Shown here: one piece after another, positions 6,217 to 6,403 of the stretch
Layout: every line of letters begins with the position of its first letter
Position numbering within the stretch: position 1 is the first letter of the stretch
From: Pseudomonadota bacterium
Lineage (GTDB): Bacteria > Desulfobacterota > Syntrophia > Syntrophales > JADFWA01
Direction: 5' to 3'
NCBI GenBank assembly: GCA_030610915.1
Contig: JAUWQS010000096.1
Location: 1 to 6,403, forward strand
Length of the DNA stretch: 6,403 bases
Notes under the pieces: model-generated
The model's database searches: none
Seen by the model: the letters and a program-made list of their open reading frames with translations, nothing else
What the model was told of the DNA's origin: nothing
Made by a program: the position numbers and the translations under genes

Positions 6217-6231
6217 TTTAACAAGGTATGT

Positions 6232-6403
6232 ATGAAAAGAGATTCCTGGCACAGATTTTTCGCAAACAAGATGGCGCTTGCCGGAGGAGTTGTGGTAGTT
6301 TTGTTATTTATCATTTCTCTGCTTGCGCCGTGGATATCCCCCTATGACCCCGGTGAAATCAACCTCCGGATGGTTCTCTCTCCCCCTTCGAGCAATCACC
6401 TTT
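6232..6403 (+). CDS. OppC/DppC-type peptide ABC transporter permease, N-terminal fragment
   Basis: The first 57 residues are present and the gene runs off the window. The start RFFANKMALAGG, one hydrophobic segment (about residues 15-33), and LAPWISPYDPGEINL followed by SPPSSNHL match the N-terminal domain of OppC/DppC/NikC-type permeases, where the YDP motif and the short Pro-rich stretch precede the GTDxxGRD segment expected just outside the window. Such proteins pair with an OppB-type permease, OppD/F ATPases and a binding protein to import peptides, nickel or related solutes. ATG 6232 has AAGG (6223-6226) 5 nt upstream; an overlapping ATG at 6228 opens a frame that ends after about 40 codons and is rejected. 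The usual order places an oppB-type gene directly upstream, and none is present here. The substrate is undetermined. Confidence 0.85.
   Translation, partial: MKRDSWHRFFANKMALAGGVVVVLLFIISLLAPWISPYDPGEINLRMVLSPPSSNHL

Larger units (their letters stand above)
5773..6231. other. 459-bp non-coding, repeat-rich intergenic region
   Basis: No credible gene or permease remnant is seen on either strand. The region contains, in order, a heptad run (5786-5812), a roughly 269-bp inverted-repeat element (5818-6086), a REP-like palindrome (6101-6127), and an 8-bp tandem repeat (6193-6216) immediately before the ribosome binding site of the next gene. No strong intrinsic terminator follows the ATPase gene. 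It separates an exporter operon lacking its permease from an importer permease gene lacking its usual upstream partner. Confidence 0.75.

Noticed and set aside
5773..6231. Decayed FtsX-type permease pseudogene after the ATPase
   Set aside because: No translated fragment resembling a permease was seen in the gap, which is accounted for by inverted repeats and tandem arrays.

Overview
The window looks like chromosomal DNA from an uncultured Gram-negative bacterium. It encodes an outer-membrane efflux channel, a periplasmic adaptor and an ABC ATPase, so a second membrane is implied. The SMC tail, a eukaryote-like UDP-glucose dehydrogenase, and gaps full of 7-8 bp repeats and small palindromes would fit Desulfobacterota or Nitrospirota-type genomes, but this placement is a guess from protein style, not a computed result. 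There is no phage, CRISPR, tRNA or rRNA signal.

Layout, all genes on the + strand: (1) 2-328, the C-terminal end of an SMC chromosome-segregation ATPase. (2) 329-759, a 431-bp gap holding a MITE-like element (about 183 bp, terminal inverted repeats, 13-bp flanking direct repeat) and a 56-bp palindrome. (3) 760-2136, UDP-glucose 6-dehydrogenase of the animal/plant-like type. (4) 2137-2326, a gap with a long stem-loop built from heptanucleotide repeats and a second short hairpin. (5) 2327-3634, a TolC-type outer-membrane factor that most likely starts at TTG. (6) 3635-3741, a repeat-bearing 107-bp gap. (7) 3742-5079, a MacA/HlyD-type periplasmic adaptor. (8) 5080-5772, a MacB/LolD-type ABC ATPase starting directly after the adaptor stop codon. 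(9) 5773-6231, a 459-bp non-coding gap with a roughly 269-bp inverted-repeat element, a REP-like palindrome and several tandem short repeats. (10) 6232-6403, the N-terminus of an OppC/DppC-type peptide-transporter permease, cut by the window end.

The three genes from 2327 to 5772 form a plausible operon for a MacAB-TolC-like tripartite exporter: the channel spans the outer membrane, the adaptor bridges the periplasm, and the ATPase drives an inner-membrane permease. That permease (FtsX/MacB-type) is absent from its expected place downstream. The next gene is instead an oligopeptide-importer permease that lacks its usual OppB partner immediately upstream. The repeat-rich gap between them is therefore a candidate rearrangement or assembly junction.

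No complete new system is evident. The most unusual signal is non-coding: the gaps carry short tandem units (mostly 7 bp, some 8 bp) of several unrelated sequences, often arranged as inverted pairs that can fold into long hairpins, and some of the same units recur kilobases apart.
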